Assembly (NCBI GenBank): GCA_026874595.1
Contig: CM049306.1
Coordinates: 93,733,642 to 93,797,641, forward strand
Length of the DNA: 64,000 bases
Direction of reading: 5' to 3'
Origin: Sipunculus nudus
Lineage: Eukaryota > Annelida > Sipuncula > Golfingiida > Sipunculidae
Shown here: positions 25,424 through 40,487 of the stretch, one piece after another
Position numbering within the stretch: position 1 is the stretch's first letter
Layout of the letters: each line of letters begins with the position of its first letter
Program-made: the position numbers and the translations under genes
Notes under the pieces: model-generated
Database searches by the model: none
The model's input: the letters and a program-made list of their open reading frames with translations, nothing else
What the model was told of the DNA's origin: nothing

Positions 25424-28400
25424 CTGAAAAGACCACAACCACATGTTAATTAAAAATGAAAATAAAACAAAAATAATTTTCAGGGGGTCAAGATTTCATT
25501 AAGAATTATATTTTCATTCCATTAAGAATTATACTTACAATTACATATGGATCATTAATCATAAAATGTATAATATACAGTAACATTTCAAATCAAATAA
25601 TAAAATTCAATTTTTTCAAACTATTAGTTTTATCATACAGTTGCCAAATTATAATATTTTCAGGATGTCATGTTGTGATTAAATCTGGTGATTGACTGAA
25701 ATTCTCATGGTTTCTTGTGAAAAAGCAGTGTCATATTACATTATTTACTACAGTTAAATTTGATAACAATCAGCATAAAATAATGATCACAGCAAATATT
25801 TTACTAAATGAATATAGTTAAAGACCATTTGTAGTTATTGCAGGCAGCTGTCAATTCTTGTATCTGGAAAAGCATTATTACATATATAGTCATGTTCAGT
25901 TGTAAACAAATACATTGGTACATAGGTACATAAATACACAGGTACATTAATGAATGTGTGAGATAACAGGAACTACCTGTACAGTGGATTTTTTTGTGGT
26001 ATCCATTTTGCATAATTAAAGGGGGAACCAGAATGAAGCCAGCAGTTTGATTTTGAGGAACTTGGATTTATCAAAACCTCAGCTTGAATGGCAGGTTGGA
26101 CACAGTTATCTAGTAACCACAGTCCATGCTGACCAGGTACCTATGTTTGTGCTTGTTATTTTCTATAGAATGCTTCTTCAATTTATTATTAAAATATTCA
26201 TTATCACTGGGATCTCCTTTGTCTGACTCACTGGGTACTCAAATCATGTTTTTGGTTCATAGTTCGCAGAATATAGGTCACTATGACCTAATTTCAGGTA
26301 ACCAAGGAGATTTGACTGGGACCTCCCTGGATGTACAGTGAGAAATTTATTGGTATAACGGTTACAGTTTATGCTCTATTAATGACCAGACTGCTTCATT
26401 GAAGGTCTCATAAATAGAGAAAAAAATGCATAAAAAATAGAAAAAAGTACAGATGGTGCTACATGTCTTCAGGAACTGATGAAACAGTCCATGATCAATA
26501 TGGTTGGAAAGAATCATGGCAATCAATGCATGATTTATTCAGATACTGAAATTTTATGTCTAATTTTTAATTATTCTGGGGGGGGGGGGGGGTACTTTCT
26601 AGCCCCATAGCTCAGAGGATATTTCTGGCTTCCAAAGAGAATTTAAAAGAACCTCCATGGGTTTCAGTTAGAATTTTCTAGGTCCAGCAGTTCCTATTTG
26701 TGCCCTGTTAACGGACATACAGATGGACAACAGACAAAGAGTTAACACTACAGATCAGAAGACTCAGTCAGCTGAGCTAAAAACAATTAGATACTACAGA
26801 CTTGGGGCTTAAATGAGCTGATTTCTCCAAGTCTCGACAAAGATCATAGCAAAGTCAGCAAATTTTCATGTTTCAAAAGTGCAAATACTCAAAACTTCTA
26901 TTTGTTTCTAGGCCTTGAATTCAGCATTACAGATTCCATAAGTTTTAGTGTTTTCATTAATTAGCGGATCAAGACACCGCAAATCTCATGTGTAATAAAT
27001 CAATCTTTTTTAAAAGATCCAGATACCCACAGGCTAATAAACAAGTTCCAAATAATTACATAGTCAAATATTTGGTGCATTTCTGATGTGATAAATGATT
27101 AATAAATTAGGACAGTTCCTACAGTGATAATAAAACCAATTATCATTTTTGTAAATTTTGTTTTCATCCACTTTAAAACAACATGAGATGAGATGGAAAG
27201 GATTCCTTTTGATTCTGGATAATTTCTAAATTATAGATCTGGAGGATCACATGTGTATGACCCAGTTGCTGTCAATACCAAAATGTAATATCCACTTGAC
27301 TTGTTCCTTAATTCCATTTGAAGAAAAGACTTACATTTAACTTGGCTAAATATGAATAATATATGTACAGGCATACTTCCCATGTAGCTCATGAGAAGTG
27401 GTAATACCAAACATTGGCTTGGGTTCAACAACCAATAGAATTATTACTGATTAATTTATATCAATTATTGGCACTAGATTATTGGTAAAATATCAACCTT
27501 TTTATGACTAAAGGGTTTTTAAAATTATCAAAATGTCTGTAACTGTATGCAATATAGCTGCAGTTAATTAATGGCCAAAAATGTAAGAAAATACCCTAAA
27601 TGTTTAAACTGCTTTTGATTGCCTTGAAATATCATGACAGACACTGAATATGATTTTCTGTGAGCTAAATGTGAGGTTGAATCTGCAATCAGATTTTCTT
27701 GTTCATTTTGTGCTTGAAGTTTATAAAAGTTTTATTTATATTGATTCTTATAAGAGAAATCAATAATGAAATAATTTTTTGTCAATTTTGATTTTTTCTT
27801 AATTTAAAAAGAGCAACTGAGACATTCCATCAATACTGAACACGTTTTATTAACACTTTAAAAGTTAACACTAAATTATAATGTTAAACTTTAAAAGGAC
27901 CAGAAAAAGGACTTAATGTATTATTAATCTTGACCTTGATGAAAATAAATGCTTAAATAAACAAATCATACTTAATGGGTGATTCAACTTTCATGCAAAT
28001 CTCAAATAACCATGCTTTAATGTTCACAATTAATTAAACAAGGTTTTAACATTTTTGTAAAGCTGGAATGTAAGTACACATCAACATTAAAAGACTACTG
28101 GCTTTATCTGCACCTCAAAGGACCATTTAATAATGTCAATTACCATGTTCTTTGCTGTTGTGTCAGAGGATTAAGTAATATCTTACATAATTCTAGCTGG
28201 AAAGCAAGTCACTGGTGTGGTGGGATAAGCTCTAGTGGTTAAGGCATTATTGCATTAAGGTTTTGATATTTCCAATTAGGGCATCGTTTTGGTGTAATAG
28301 TGTACTTTTAACCTCATTTACTTCCAGCTGTGACTTTTAGGTGGCATTCAGCCACTAAAACCTGGTACTCAGAAGCCTTTATTGTAACATATTTTTGATG

Positions 28401-31400
28401 TCATATGATTAGACTAAACTTCATTCAGGAGAATGACAAAAAGTTACAATATCTCTAGCCTTTGGAGAAAATCCTGGAAAGCACTTTCAGAATAAATCTT
28501 CTGGTGCCAAACTGGAAGAGTATCTATTACAGTAGGCATGATACATCAATTTATCAATATATTCAAAGACTAGTACAACGTTTTATGGCTCTGACAAAAA
28601 TAGATAACAATCAATGGCTAAATGATCGATGGCTCTGACAAGAATGAAATAGAATGGCTTTGCAGTTGCAAATATAGATATGGGTCTCGATTTTAATACA
28701 ATAATAAACCAACAACTTTTGAACAATCAATGACCATGATGCTGATATGAAGGTTCAGGTTATTTGTTGCTTAACAGGGGTCATGGTAACATGAGAGAAT
28801 AATTCTTGTATTGATCTTACACTCAAAGAGATCACTGAAAGCACTTTAAAAACATTCATAGTTTTCATGATTAACATCAGTTCAACTTCACAAGAAAGCT
28901 CATGTTACACGAGGTAAGATCCATGCAAAAAGACAGATCTATGGATATGGATGTGATTAACTATATCAACAAGTTTTATTTGAATATCCAAATAAAGTGT
29001 ATTTTTCTGAAATTATGGAGAGATGAGGAGATAAATGATTAATATACCACCAATAGCATCTTGTTTACCTGATTTTACCTAATTTTTTTGATGGGGGTAA
29101 CCGCCTCTATTTTTTTAAATGCTCTCTTATCTAATTCTTTATCCAAGTATATACATCTGCAGAGTTCCATTTTCATTTAGGAGTGTGTGACAAGATTGTA
29201 GCACTTGCTTCGTATCATATTATTTTTGTACCCTGGTGTTACCAACACCAAGTGTCTACCGCACCTTTGGGTCCAGGGTGTGGAATCTTCCCCATTGCTG
29301 GGTCATAACATCAAGGAACCCTTCCAAAGACCCACTCGTTGTGAGTGATACAAGGCTCTGGGACACAGTATTCCCTTTATTCCATGAAAATCTCACCGCC
29401 TTGGCTGAGATTTGAACTCACAACCTCCCAGCTTTGAGTTCTGTGCTTCCCCCCTGAGCCACAGAAACCAGTTTATTTACCTGAGTTCCTAAATATGTAT
29501 ACTCTGAAAATTACCAAAGGGCTGTTTGGTATCTTTTTTTACATAACTGTCTAGAAATTTTTCTCTTTTAGAAGATTAAGTAGAAAAAAGTTGAGTTTTG
29601 GAACACTGGAGCACTCCTTTGTGAGGAGTATATTGTTGAATAGCCATCTTGGTGATGAGAAATGTGTTAGGAACATTATTTCTGTGAAATCTTTCTTAAG
29701 TCGACCTGCTTTCAAGTGTAATGAATATTTAAACAAGTATATACATGTGACATTTACACTTATTAAACATGCAACAGTTCTGCACAGAGGCTTTAGTAGG
29801 ATAGCGTTATCTTCATAACTCAAAAGGCAAACTTCTGTTTCACATGGAATGGTAATCAGTACAGGCTTAACCTGGAGACGGCTATGTATATAACCAAATT
29901 ACATCCCTTTATTATACATAAGGCTTATTACGTTAAATGGTATGCAGCTCTTTCATGTGTAGGTGCTCCTGTTATTAGCTGTCGATTGCTGGGAGCAGAC
30001 TGTGGACCTGAACTTGCTGACTTGCCCAATATGAGACACTTCGGCGGTGAGTGTGATGAACCAAGACTGTCCGTCCTTCAAAAGCTGATTTAATTTGATT
30101 TGAATCTCAATAAATAACTAATGATTCAAGTTACAGTAGAACTTGATTATCCACATCCAACAACTGTTTATGCTCAAATGGTTTATCAAAAATCAAACCA
30201 GATAACAGAAATAATGACCATTTTCCTGCAATTTTCTTAATTCAAATTTTCCAAATATTTTCCTGTAATTTTATTTAAACTTTCCATTACAATAATCTGG
30301 ATTAAGATGGAATTTGCAGCATTTTACACCTGTTGATTAAACAAAAGAGGGTTTTCAAGGAATATTATTAGCGGTTCATGTAATGCTCTAGTTTACTTTT
30401 AAATCAAACCTTAACTAGAATATCAGCAGAAGCTGACAAAAGCCCTCAGCCAAAAGAACAGTGCTTAAAGGTGGTAACAGTAACAAGTACTAAATATCTG
30501 TTCTCAAATGGATGTATATCTATACATGTTTCAGTTATAAATTTAAAATGGAGAGGTATGTGCCATGATTCATAACAATCCACAAAATGCTTTCTGAAAA
30601 ATAAGCTTCTAAGTTTTATTCTATTATAAGCTCTGTGACCTTGAAAAGTAGGTCAAGGTCACCCATCTTCGAACTTGACCGAGATTTTGTCGATATAGAT
30701 CTTCACCAAAGAAATAAAATTCCTATTGTGAATCCTTTTAGAGATATCCCGCTCACAAGGCCAAAGTTGAAAAATCATAGAAAAATTCATTAAAAATCAG
30801 AATTTGTAGGTGGCACCCCCAAACCTGTGCAGCAGTTACAGACCATCAGTCCCTATGATCATAGTAAGTATTGTGAAAATCCACCCAATGGTTCCTGAGA
30901 AATAAGCTTCTAAATTTTTTTTCTATTATCAGCTCTAAAATGTAGAAAAATAGGTCAAGGTCACCCAATTTCAAACTTGACCGAGATTTTGTCAATATAC
31001 ATCTTCACCGAAAAAATTAAATTCCTAAGGTGAATCCTTTTAGAGATATCCCACCTACAAGCCCAAAGTTGAAAAATCCGATAAAAATTCATTAAAAATC
31101 AGAAATTGTAGGTGGCGCCACCAAACTTGTGTAGCAGGTACAGACTATCCGTCCCAATAATCATAGTCAGTTTTGTGAAAATCCACCAAATGGTTCCTGA
31201 GTAATAAGCATCTAAGTGTTTTTCTATAATCAGCTCTAAAATGTAGAAAAATAGGTTAAGGTCACCCATCTTCGAACTTGACTGAGATTTTGTTGATATA
31301 CATCTTTACCGAGGAAATAAAATTCTGACGGTGAATCCTTTTCCAGATATCCCGCTCACAAATTAAAAGTTAACGGACACCGGACGGACGGACGGACAGC

Positions 31401-34400
31401 TTGTGTGATGACAATAGCCCATCAGCCAAGAACCAGAAAGGACCATGAACAGTGATTCCAAATGTATTGATCTCTTATTAGTTGAAGAATCCAAACAAAG
31501 ATGTTTTGTCATTTACATCAAGGAATGAATCATGCCTTTCACAAATGACAAATTTCTTAGCTTCAAACATCAAAGTTTACATGATGACAGAAATAAATTT
31601 TAAGGAGGCAAAATATGTCACTCTAATTTAATGATTCAAGACAGAACATTTGCTCAGGAACCTTGAATCAAGACAACATACTCAAAATCCTCCTTTTTTC
31701 ACCTGCTGCATGCAGATATTATGTCACAGTGTTCTAAAGTATACTTATTTTACATATATTTTACTTATTTTATATTGCTTAATATTAAGAATTTAGATCT
31801 ACAGTCAAAACCACAAATGATGCACAAAAAGTAATAAAACTTAAATGTGATAGCTCCAGCAAGAGTATAATATTATTCTGGTCTCCAGTACAGTTTTGAC
31901 TATTAAAGCATATCTGCCAGAACTATAAGGCTGTGAACCCTTACCAGATTTTACTCCAAACACATTTCCTGTCGTGAAAAATTAAAAGCTCTAATGACCT
32001 GAATGTCACACTGTTATGTATCTAGTTCTTTACCGACAAAATTCTCCTGGGAACATTCTTAAAGGATATATTGTCTTCTATTGTATTCTGATAAACAACT
32101 ATTATTATAATAACCGATTGTCATAACCGTTATAATTTTATCCCAAAACACCATATTCCCCAATATAATTAGAATATCTGATTACTGAAAAAAACAATAG
32201 TTGTTCCCTGAGAAGATCTTACGGAAACTGATTTTTTTTGCAGATTTCTGGTCAATTTCAAAAGTTAAAGGACAATTCCATAACAACCTAAGTGATTGGG
32301 ATTGGGACATCTTTGGCAACTGAGACCTCAGTGAAAGGTTAATCAGCAGCAGGCAATGAACGGATATTGATTAATGAGGGGAGAGTGCTGGAGAGTGGCT
32401 GTTTGCATGTTGGCTGGACATAAAGGCCACGCGGTGGCTAGTGGCATCAGGAGGTTTGGCCCCAGAGGGCGGCCTAGTTGGCCGTAATGGTGCAGTAATC
32501 ACCACTATTACATGTCACTTAAGGACAAAAAACCTGCTCCCATAAGGTTTGTTCCTCTGGTCTGGCCTGATTTACTCTCCCTCCCCATCGGACTGACAAC
32601 GGACCTAGTCATCTGCTTCATGGCTAATTGCACAAAACCTGTTGATATGGGGCTATCAGTGATTACTAAAACATCCCCCGGCCTGCTGAGACACTGCGTT
32701 ATCTGCTGTTTTACATGATTACAGGCTTTAAGAAACCTGTGGACTCTCGTTGCTGGATTGAATCATTTCTATGTTTTGCATTAGATTATAGTTTTTCTCA
32801 CTCTCTGTGATACTGGTTTTAATTGTGTTGATGAGAGATGCTTCCAGACAACAGTGAAAGTGTTTTACCATCTAGCGCTGTCCTCATTTATAAGTGTCTG
32901 TACCTTCTGCTCAATGCCAGAGTAAATAAACCTAATCATTTCGGATACCTCAAAATAATCAAATATTTAACCCATCTCAATAATGTAGACAAAAAAATAT
33001 ATTATCATTTACTTATTGTGTATTTTTTACTGTGTTATAAATACATCCAACTGAAAGCATTACATATTTAATTATGTATTTTTAATGAACATTTTAATGC
33101 TAACATCCTTTGATTTTACACATCATTCTAACTACGAATATTGCAGATTTCCCATTAAACCATCAAGATTCACTTTGGTACAGCAACAGTGATGCTATTA
33201 AAGTTTCATGCATTAATTACCTGCAAGATCTGAGTTTTATTCCACACATGATGCCAGTGAGATACAGCACAGCTATTTGAATAGACAAATATCACAGAAC
33301 ATATGATTTAGACATTTATGGAGCTATTTTCTAAACTTTGCTGTGTGTCTGATAAAAATTCTTTTGACTTATCATATGTTCCCTAAAAATTCTATTGATT
33401 TTTTCATGAACTAGCAATTTGCATTGTTATTGACATGGCCTGAAATATTTTTCACCTGGTAGGTGAGTTCAGGCATTTTATTTGAAGGCAATTAAGTTTA
33501 AGGAATATCAAAAGGATTGTATCTTTGTTATGTTCTCAAATCTCCCTACAGTTCAGAAAATCCTTCAATGAGTTAAATAGACTATTACTTGGAACATGGT
33601 AAACCCACTGTGTGGGTATAGTGCTTCTGTATTAAAACAAATATTCACTTAAAGAAGAAAAGCAAGAAGAAATAAAAATAAAACAAATGTCTTTGAATGC
33701 ATTCCTGTTAAAACATAGGTCTGGTAATCTGAACTCTGGAAATGAAGTTCTCTCCACTCTGTAATCTGAATCAACACAGGTGCCTCTCATGAAGACTGTA
33801 TTTATCTTCTGGATTGACATGGCAGAATGTTCCAAGAGCTCCAGACAAATGGTGCAAAAGCTACTGCTTACACCTAGTGTTACTGGTCTTGTGTATCAAC
33901 ACTATTTTGGTAACCAACAACTGTGGTTTAAATGTGTTCCCCATGTGCCCTTTATTCAGTTTTTGGAGCATCTCTTTCATAAATAATTCTGTAAGAAGGT
34001 TTCATGTTTATGGAAATATTAGACAGGTAGGATTCATAGAAATTCACAATATAAAATGTCAAGGTTGACAATTGTTCCACCTGTGATTAATAAGACTATA
34101 ATGTTTTCTGGTGTGCATGTGTGTGTCTCTCCACTAACAGTGATTTTTTGGGGCAAGGATATTTTTAAATGGACCTGTGTCTTTATCCTCATGTTGTCTC
34201 CATAATAAGTGTAGCAGTTTTCATGGACACAATCTATTTGTCATGTGTTAATCAAATTGTGTTTGGTGTAACTAATGAAGCTGTAAACCTGTGTGTAAAA
34301 AACTTTTGAAAGTTATATTTTGGGTGTGGTTTGATTATTTAAGGTAAAACATTTCTTTTTGGGAATCATAAACAGATCTCAAGTAATACTTAATACTCAC

Positions 34401-37400
34401 TCTCTATCACAAAGATAGGTAAAGATCTGAACTAAATTCTTTTCTTTTCTGTATTGTGATAACCTTAATCTATTTCAATAACCTAGGTTGTCATATCAGT
34501 AATGTCTGGGCTAGGGGTGGGATGTTCCATTGTAAAATCAATTAACGTAGCAGCGCTACTGATGTACCCTCCAGATTATCCAATTACAGGGTGAGAATTT
34601 CTGTTTGGGTACTATTGCATCATTGGCCAGTGGCCAGTCAGATCAAACATTAACAACACCGGTGACCTCTGGGAAATTACAACTGAGCCAACAGCAGATA
34701 TTAGCGGTACTTGGACTGCCCCTCTTAGCGCTTGCCAAATCTTTCCTTTATATTTATCGCAGACATTATCCAGCTGACCATTTAACTGAGTCACTCTTGG
34801 CATGTTATATAGCTGTCCATCTCACACTGACCAGTAACTGGCACAGCTGTCATGTGTTAATTGTACACACGGGAAATCAAGTGCTCCGCTCATTGTTGTT
34901 CATTTCAATAAGCTCATAACATTGCACATTTAAAGGGCATGCAAAGGTTAGATCCAGGTTGGTCATGCATGACTATTTAGAAACTTTCAACTTACAACAA
35001 TTCTAAAAATTCTATTGATTTCTTCATAATCTTGCTCAACTGAGTAATAAAAATTTGCTACAATTCACAGTACTAAATCTAAGTTGTTATTGAACTGTTT
35101 AGCGTTCAGGGTCCAATCCTCCAACTACATAATGCAGACCATGTATAATGTCTTAAAAACAACCTAATTATCATAAAATTGAACTGATAAACTACAGAGA
35201 ACATTATTAATTTGTTATATGTTCTTAAATGAAATGAGGTTCCAGTTACGGATGCTGTTTATGTTGAATATGTGGGTTATATGAGATATCAAAAAAACGG
35301 TACACAAAAATGGATCAAAGTTTTATTTATTGTGTTCAATATTGACCACTGGAAAGATTTTTGACAAAACTAAACATCATCTCTTCATCTTATATACTGT
35401 AAAGTTCTGTGTACAAAATGAATAATTTATTCCCAAAATATCATGGTTTAAAATCCATATAGGTCTATGAATGCTCCAGAGAAATTTGCCAAGATCTGCC
35501 AATAAACACTGACAGACAACTCTGACAAATTATCTGTTGACGGAGGTGTATGACGATTGCTCTGGCACCGATTTGTGTATTGATAGCATATACACACAAT
35601 AGATAAAAACAAAAAAGAAAAGACATTAAAAGTCTTGTTGTTGTTTTTTAAAATCAAATATATCATTTTGTGATTATAGTCTAATTTAAGCTTTAGATAG
35701 AATGTGTAAGACTTTTAAAGAACTGTCGCTGTATTCCATTGTGTTTTTCCCTGACTAGGGCTGTGAATAGAGCATGATGAGTATTTCACTTTTAGGGCAA
35801 GGCTAACCATGTTACCGGTAAAACATTCATTGCTTTCAATATTGCGGTGCTGATCTTTTAGCTTTGTTTTCAGAAGCAGATCCAGGAGAGTCCAGGGTGT
35901 CCAGACCCCCCCTTTTTCAGCCGCTGCAAACTTTTTAAAGGGTTTCTGACCAATTTTCCTGGCTTGGACCCCCCTTTTCTGGACCTAAGGACTGTTTTTT
36001 AGGCTTTGTTGTTAGTCCTCTCGAGTTGGACCCTTCCTTTTCCTAAATCCTGGATCCGACCCAAGTTTTCTTACTGCTTCTTTACTATAATCAAATTATG
36101 AAACCTTACAACATGTGATCAAGTTTATTCAAACAAAGGTTGACATCTTGGGAGAAGGGCTTTGTTATATGTAATGAAACATGTGAGATTTCAGAAGTTA
36201 TAAAATATTCATTTATAAAATTTAAATATAAGTTAGGGGTATGTTTTAAACTTTCCAGCCAGAATTTTCCATTTATTGTTCACTAATGTAAATCAAAATA
36301 TTGGTACCAAGATCCCCATGCAAGCCATGGAGGAGCCTTAGCCACTGATATGGGATTAAGCAACTTGTTCCACAGCATATAAATCCAGCGCCCTCTAACT
36401 GACAACCCAGATACTAACAGATGGGATGCTTTTATTACCATACCAACTGAATGGTGAACTTATTGCAGGTTCATGTTGACTCAATGATCAAATGAACCCT
36501 GCAAACCCTGGTGTCAACTGATGTTAAACAGCAATTAACCTGTGATACAACTTTTAACTCTTACTGTGGGTTAGCTGTAGCAGAGGTCACAGGTATAGTG
36601 CATGCCATTGATCTGAACTCATTGCCTAAGGTAACTGCTACAGCTGGTGAGAAACCGACCATGTCACGGCAAAAATTTTGAAAATAAATAAATCATTATA
36701 TCTGGATCAACAAATGTTTGGATGTTCACTCATGTAATTTTTTTTTTCACTTTTATAACGCACATGCAATAGCAATTCAAAGGTCAAGAGTGATTTTGCA
36801 CCTGACCTTTTGCTATGGAATATGACAAATTGCAGTTGAGTGAACAAACTTTGAATAAATGTTCTGTTCTTTAAATCACAAGGAACATCACAAGGTTGTG
36901 AACACTGTAGGTTTGTAAATCACATATTTAGCTGGTAAATGATCATTCTTCCTATATTAATATCAATTTAAGAGCATAAATATCAGGATCAATGTGCTTC
37001 AATCATAACTGGGCAGGGCTGGTCTACTGCAGTAATTTTATACAGTAAATAGGTCAATTCTAGATGGCCTGTTACTGGTAGAATAATTACACTGATGCAA
37101 ATACAGCAAGACATTCATATGATAATACATACAGTGGACTCTCTCCTTACAGACACCTCTGTATAATGGACACCTCTATATTATAGATATGTGAGGTGGT
37201 CTTGAAAAATGCAGATTCTGAGATCATTAACAACTCTTGGTGGGTAATTGCACATATTTAGTTTTCTGGATTTTCAGGTACAACATGAAAACCACAATTA
37301 TTAAGGAATCTTGGACAGGATGAATGGAGCCTAATGGTTAAGGCATTGAACTGGGTAAGTGAAATGTTCCCACTTCAACAACAGCTAGGGTTTCTTTTTT

Positions 37401-40400
37401 TACTCACAGCCAGAGCTTCAGAAGAAACCTGGTAAAACCTAAATAGAAACTTAATGACTTCTGGATTATTCCTAGCTCTGTGTATAATATAAATCCTGCA
37501 ACACAGACAGCTTACTTATAACATATCATTCTTATAGTATGGATACCTTCATCCTTCCTCAATAGACAGTGCCATCAACAGTCAACGGACCTATCCCTCT
37601 ATAAAATAATATTCAGGACTAAGCTGCTGCTTGCATTGCCAGGGATGGTGTTTCTAAACCAGAGCAGACTGATGACTATAAGGGCTGATGACTGTTAATT
37701 ACTGGTGTCTCAGGATACACAGCGCTGGACTGATGAGGCCTGGCTGGTGAGGTTAATACATAATACAAGGACTGACCATAGATAAACCTCCTCGAGGAGC
37801 CTCTGGGTAAGGAATTTACCTGTAACATAAGCTTATTACAGATAAACCCCAACTAAGCTCATTCTAATGAATCAAAATTAAAGAAACTCAGCCAAATCTA
37901 AAAACTCCTAAAGATATATAACAACAAGAGCATGGCAAATAGTGCAAAAAATGCATGTCTCATACCATATACCTCATTAAATATGCCTAAATTTTGCTGA
38001 GAAGTTAATTGAGGTGAGAAACTTTATTGTTTAATATGTACACATATAATGTGATTCATGAAAATCCATAAGATTTTTCTTGAGTCATCATGGTGCCACC
38101 AAAGTCTGGTGACCTCTGACCTCATTAAATTATATGGACATTGCGAGAAATCAAACTCAGAAAATACTGCTGATGACACTTTAGTAGACTTGTTATCAAC
38201 CAAATAGAAAATTTAACAGTACTATGGACTTGTATTTACCTAAACTGAAAAATCTGGTGTTTATTATAATCTATTTTAAATGCTTCATTTCCTTGGCAAT
38301 AATCCATACTTCTCTATGTGTCTTTGATAATAAATGTCCATCTTGTGATGGATGCCTGACTATATAAAATTGAATTATATCAAAAGGTTCACATGCATGG
38401 CTTGGTGACCACAATGTATTGAGTGCCACATTTGATCTGGTGTCTGTTAGGGTGGGGCAGATACTTGGTCTTGGCAGACATTTCAATAACAGTAGGGAGA
38501 TAAATGCATTAAAGGAAAACCATCAGTCTTACCCACAGAAACCCAGGCTGATAACATGTAATTGTTGAGAGTGCTGGAAAGCTGGCGGTGACGGATGGTC
38601 GTACGATAAACATCACATCAATCTGACCGCCATCTGCTGGCTGAGGTCTGAACAAGGAAAATGTTCTGGGGCCGTAATGACAAGCGAAATAGATACCGAG
38701 TGCAATGCCTCATTCTCAACGATACTGGCGAGACCAGCCAGGTGACAGTCATAGTCAGGGCCAGTACCACCCTGACTACTGGACCCTGAGACACTTGTTA
38801 TCCACTTTTCATGGGTTTTGCTACTATGGCTGGTTCCACCAGATGGCAGCCATGGAAAACTTGGCAATTCTTTTCTTAAACTTATATTTAACACAGTTTG
38901 ATACTACAGCTATTGAAGGATTAAAGGCCTAATATAGGATGAAAAACCCCATGATAAAAACCATCATTTACATTTTGCAACCTTCTGATTCTGCTAAATC
39001 ATGTGACCAAGTGATTTGGTGAATGTCACAGGTTGCTGGCTTCATTTTAACAGTTATATTTTTAGAATAATCATGACACTACACAACCAATCAAAGCCTT
39101 TAATTGTAACTGTTTGAGCATATGACCTTGACCTAGTGACCTTGACTTTTACCAATGGGGTTGAGATGTTGTAAAAAATAAACTGTTTTCTCATATATTG
39201 ATTTTAATTAATTACTTTTGCAGGGTAATATTTTGCAGGGTATGTTTTTATGTTTCATTCTTGTTAATTAGACCTATGCTTTATTCCTTCACTGCAATCT
39301 ACTTTTTGGACTGGATCTTCCAATTTATGAAATATTTCCAAATTTCTATTGGCATCCCACTATGGAACAGACTTTTATTAAATAATATTTTCTTATAGGT
39401 TACCACCTCCATTTTTTAATACAGATTAATTAATTATGTACAGCTGCTGATTTCCATTCATGTTTTTTTTAACAACATGACAGGGCAGTAGCACATGCTT
39501 CCTCTAATTTTGTATCCTGGTGTTAACCAGGCCAGGTGACTACTGCACCTGTTGGCCTGAGTGTGTATTTGTCCAAATTGCTGGGTCATGCCACTGAGGA
39601 ATCCCTGAAAGGTGCACTTGTTTGTGAGTGAAACATGGCCATGGGCACAGCCTTTCCATGATGTCTTGTGCTGATTTTACTATAAATAACCAGCCTTATG
39701 ATGGCCTACTGTTTGTCAAATAATTTCCTACACATAAATAAGTTATTGTATTGTGGACTCCACGAGAATATCTCTATCTGCTGGAGGTTTCTTTGAGGGT
39801 TACAGAAATGATATCACTTCCTGGCCATTTCAGAGTTTTCTGAGAAACATTTATGTGGTTTGGTTTATATTCATAAAGTCAATTTTTCTCAAATTTTCTT
39901 TCTTTTCTTCAATAGTTCCATTTTTGTGATCTCACCATTCAGAAACCTACACAGTCTTAAACAAAATATGAATTACACTGGATGGAGGACAAACAGGCTA
40001 AACAGGTAAAACTTTTTTCATCAAGTCCTTTTTTCAACACTAATTCAAAGCTCAGACCACTTTATCATAATCACCTTGGTATTCCCAGCAGAACTCAACC
40101 ACACAGACAAGTATCAAAGCACCACTGACCTGAGTGTATTTTTGTGTAGACCTCTAGGTGAGTGTCCTTTATTATAATACAGCTTAAAACACCTGGCCAG
40201 AAGACTTATTATCCTGTGGTCACGATTATCTTCTTGCTCAAAATATATCACATATGTGTTACTGTAAAGGTAAAAAATACAATACAGGTGTTACTTCAGA
40301 TGGAAAAAAATATAATACAGGTGTTAATTAAATGAAAAAACATGATATATGTGATAATGAAATGGAAAAAATATATTATATAGATGTTACTGAATCAAAT

Positions 40401-40405
40401 ATATA

Positions 40406-40487
<82 letters not shown>

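Noticed and set aside
29400-29472. Functional tRNA gene
   Set aside because: Only A- and B-box-like parts are present; acceptor stem pairing is absent and a SINE body follows.
34612-34803. Minus-strand frame with IWQALRGAVQ as the missing POMGNT1 exon (cf. IWDLDVRG)
   Set aside because: The preceding residues do not match the family, and no acceptor/donor pair gives phase 2/2.
38271-38486. Minus-strand frame considered as a non-LTR retrotransposon endonuclease fragment
   Set aside because: Only a loose TLWSPSH resemblance; no catalytic motifs could be placed.
38613-38760. Minus-strand stretch ending W-R before GTCAGA as the missing exon
   Set aside because: The frame ends correctly, but upstream residues (FRLSLRPQNIFLVQTSASRW) lack the FTTW and WDLD features and the donor is poor.
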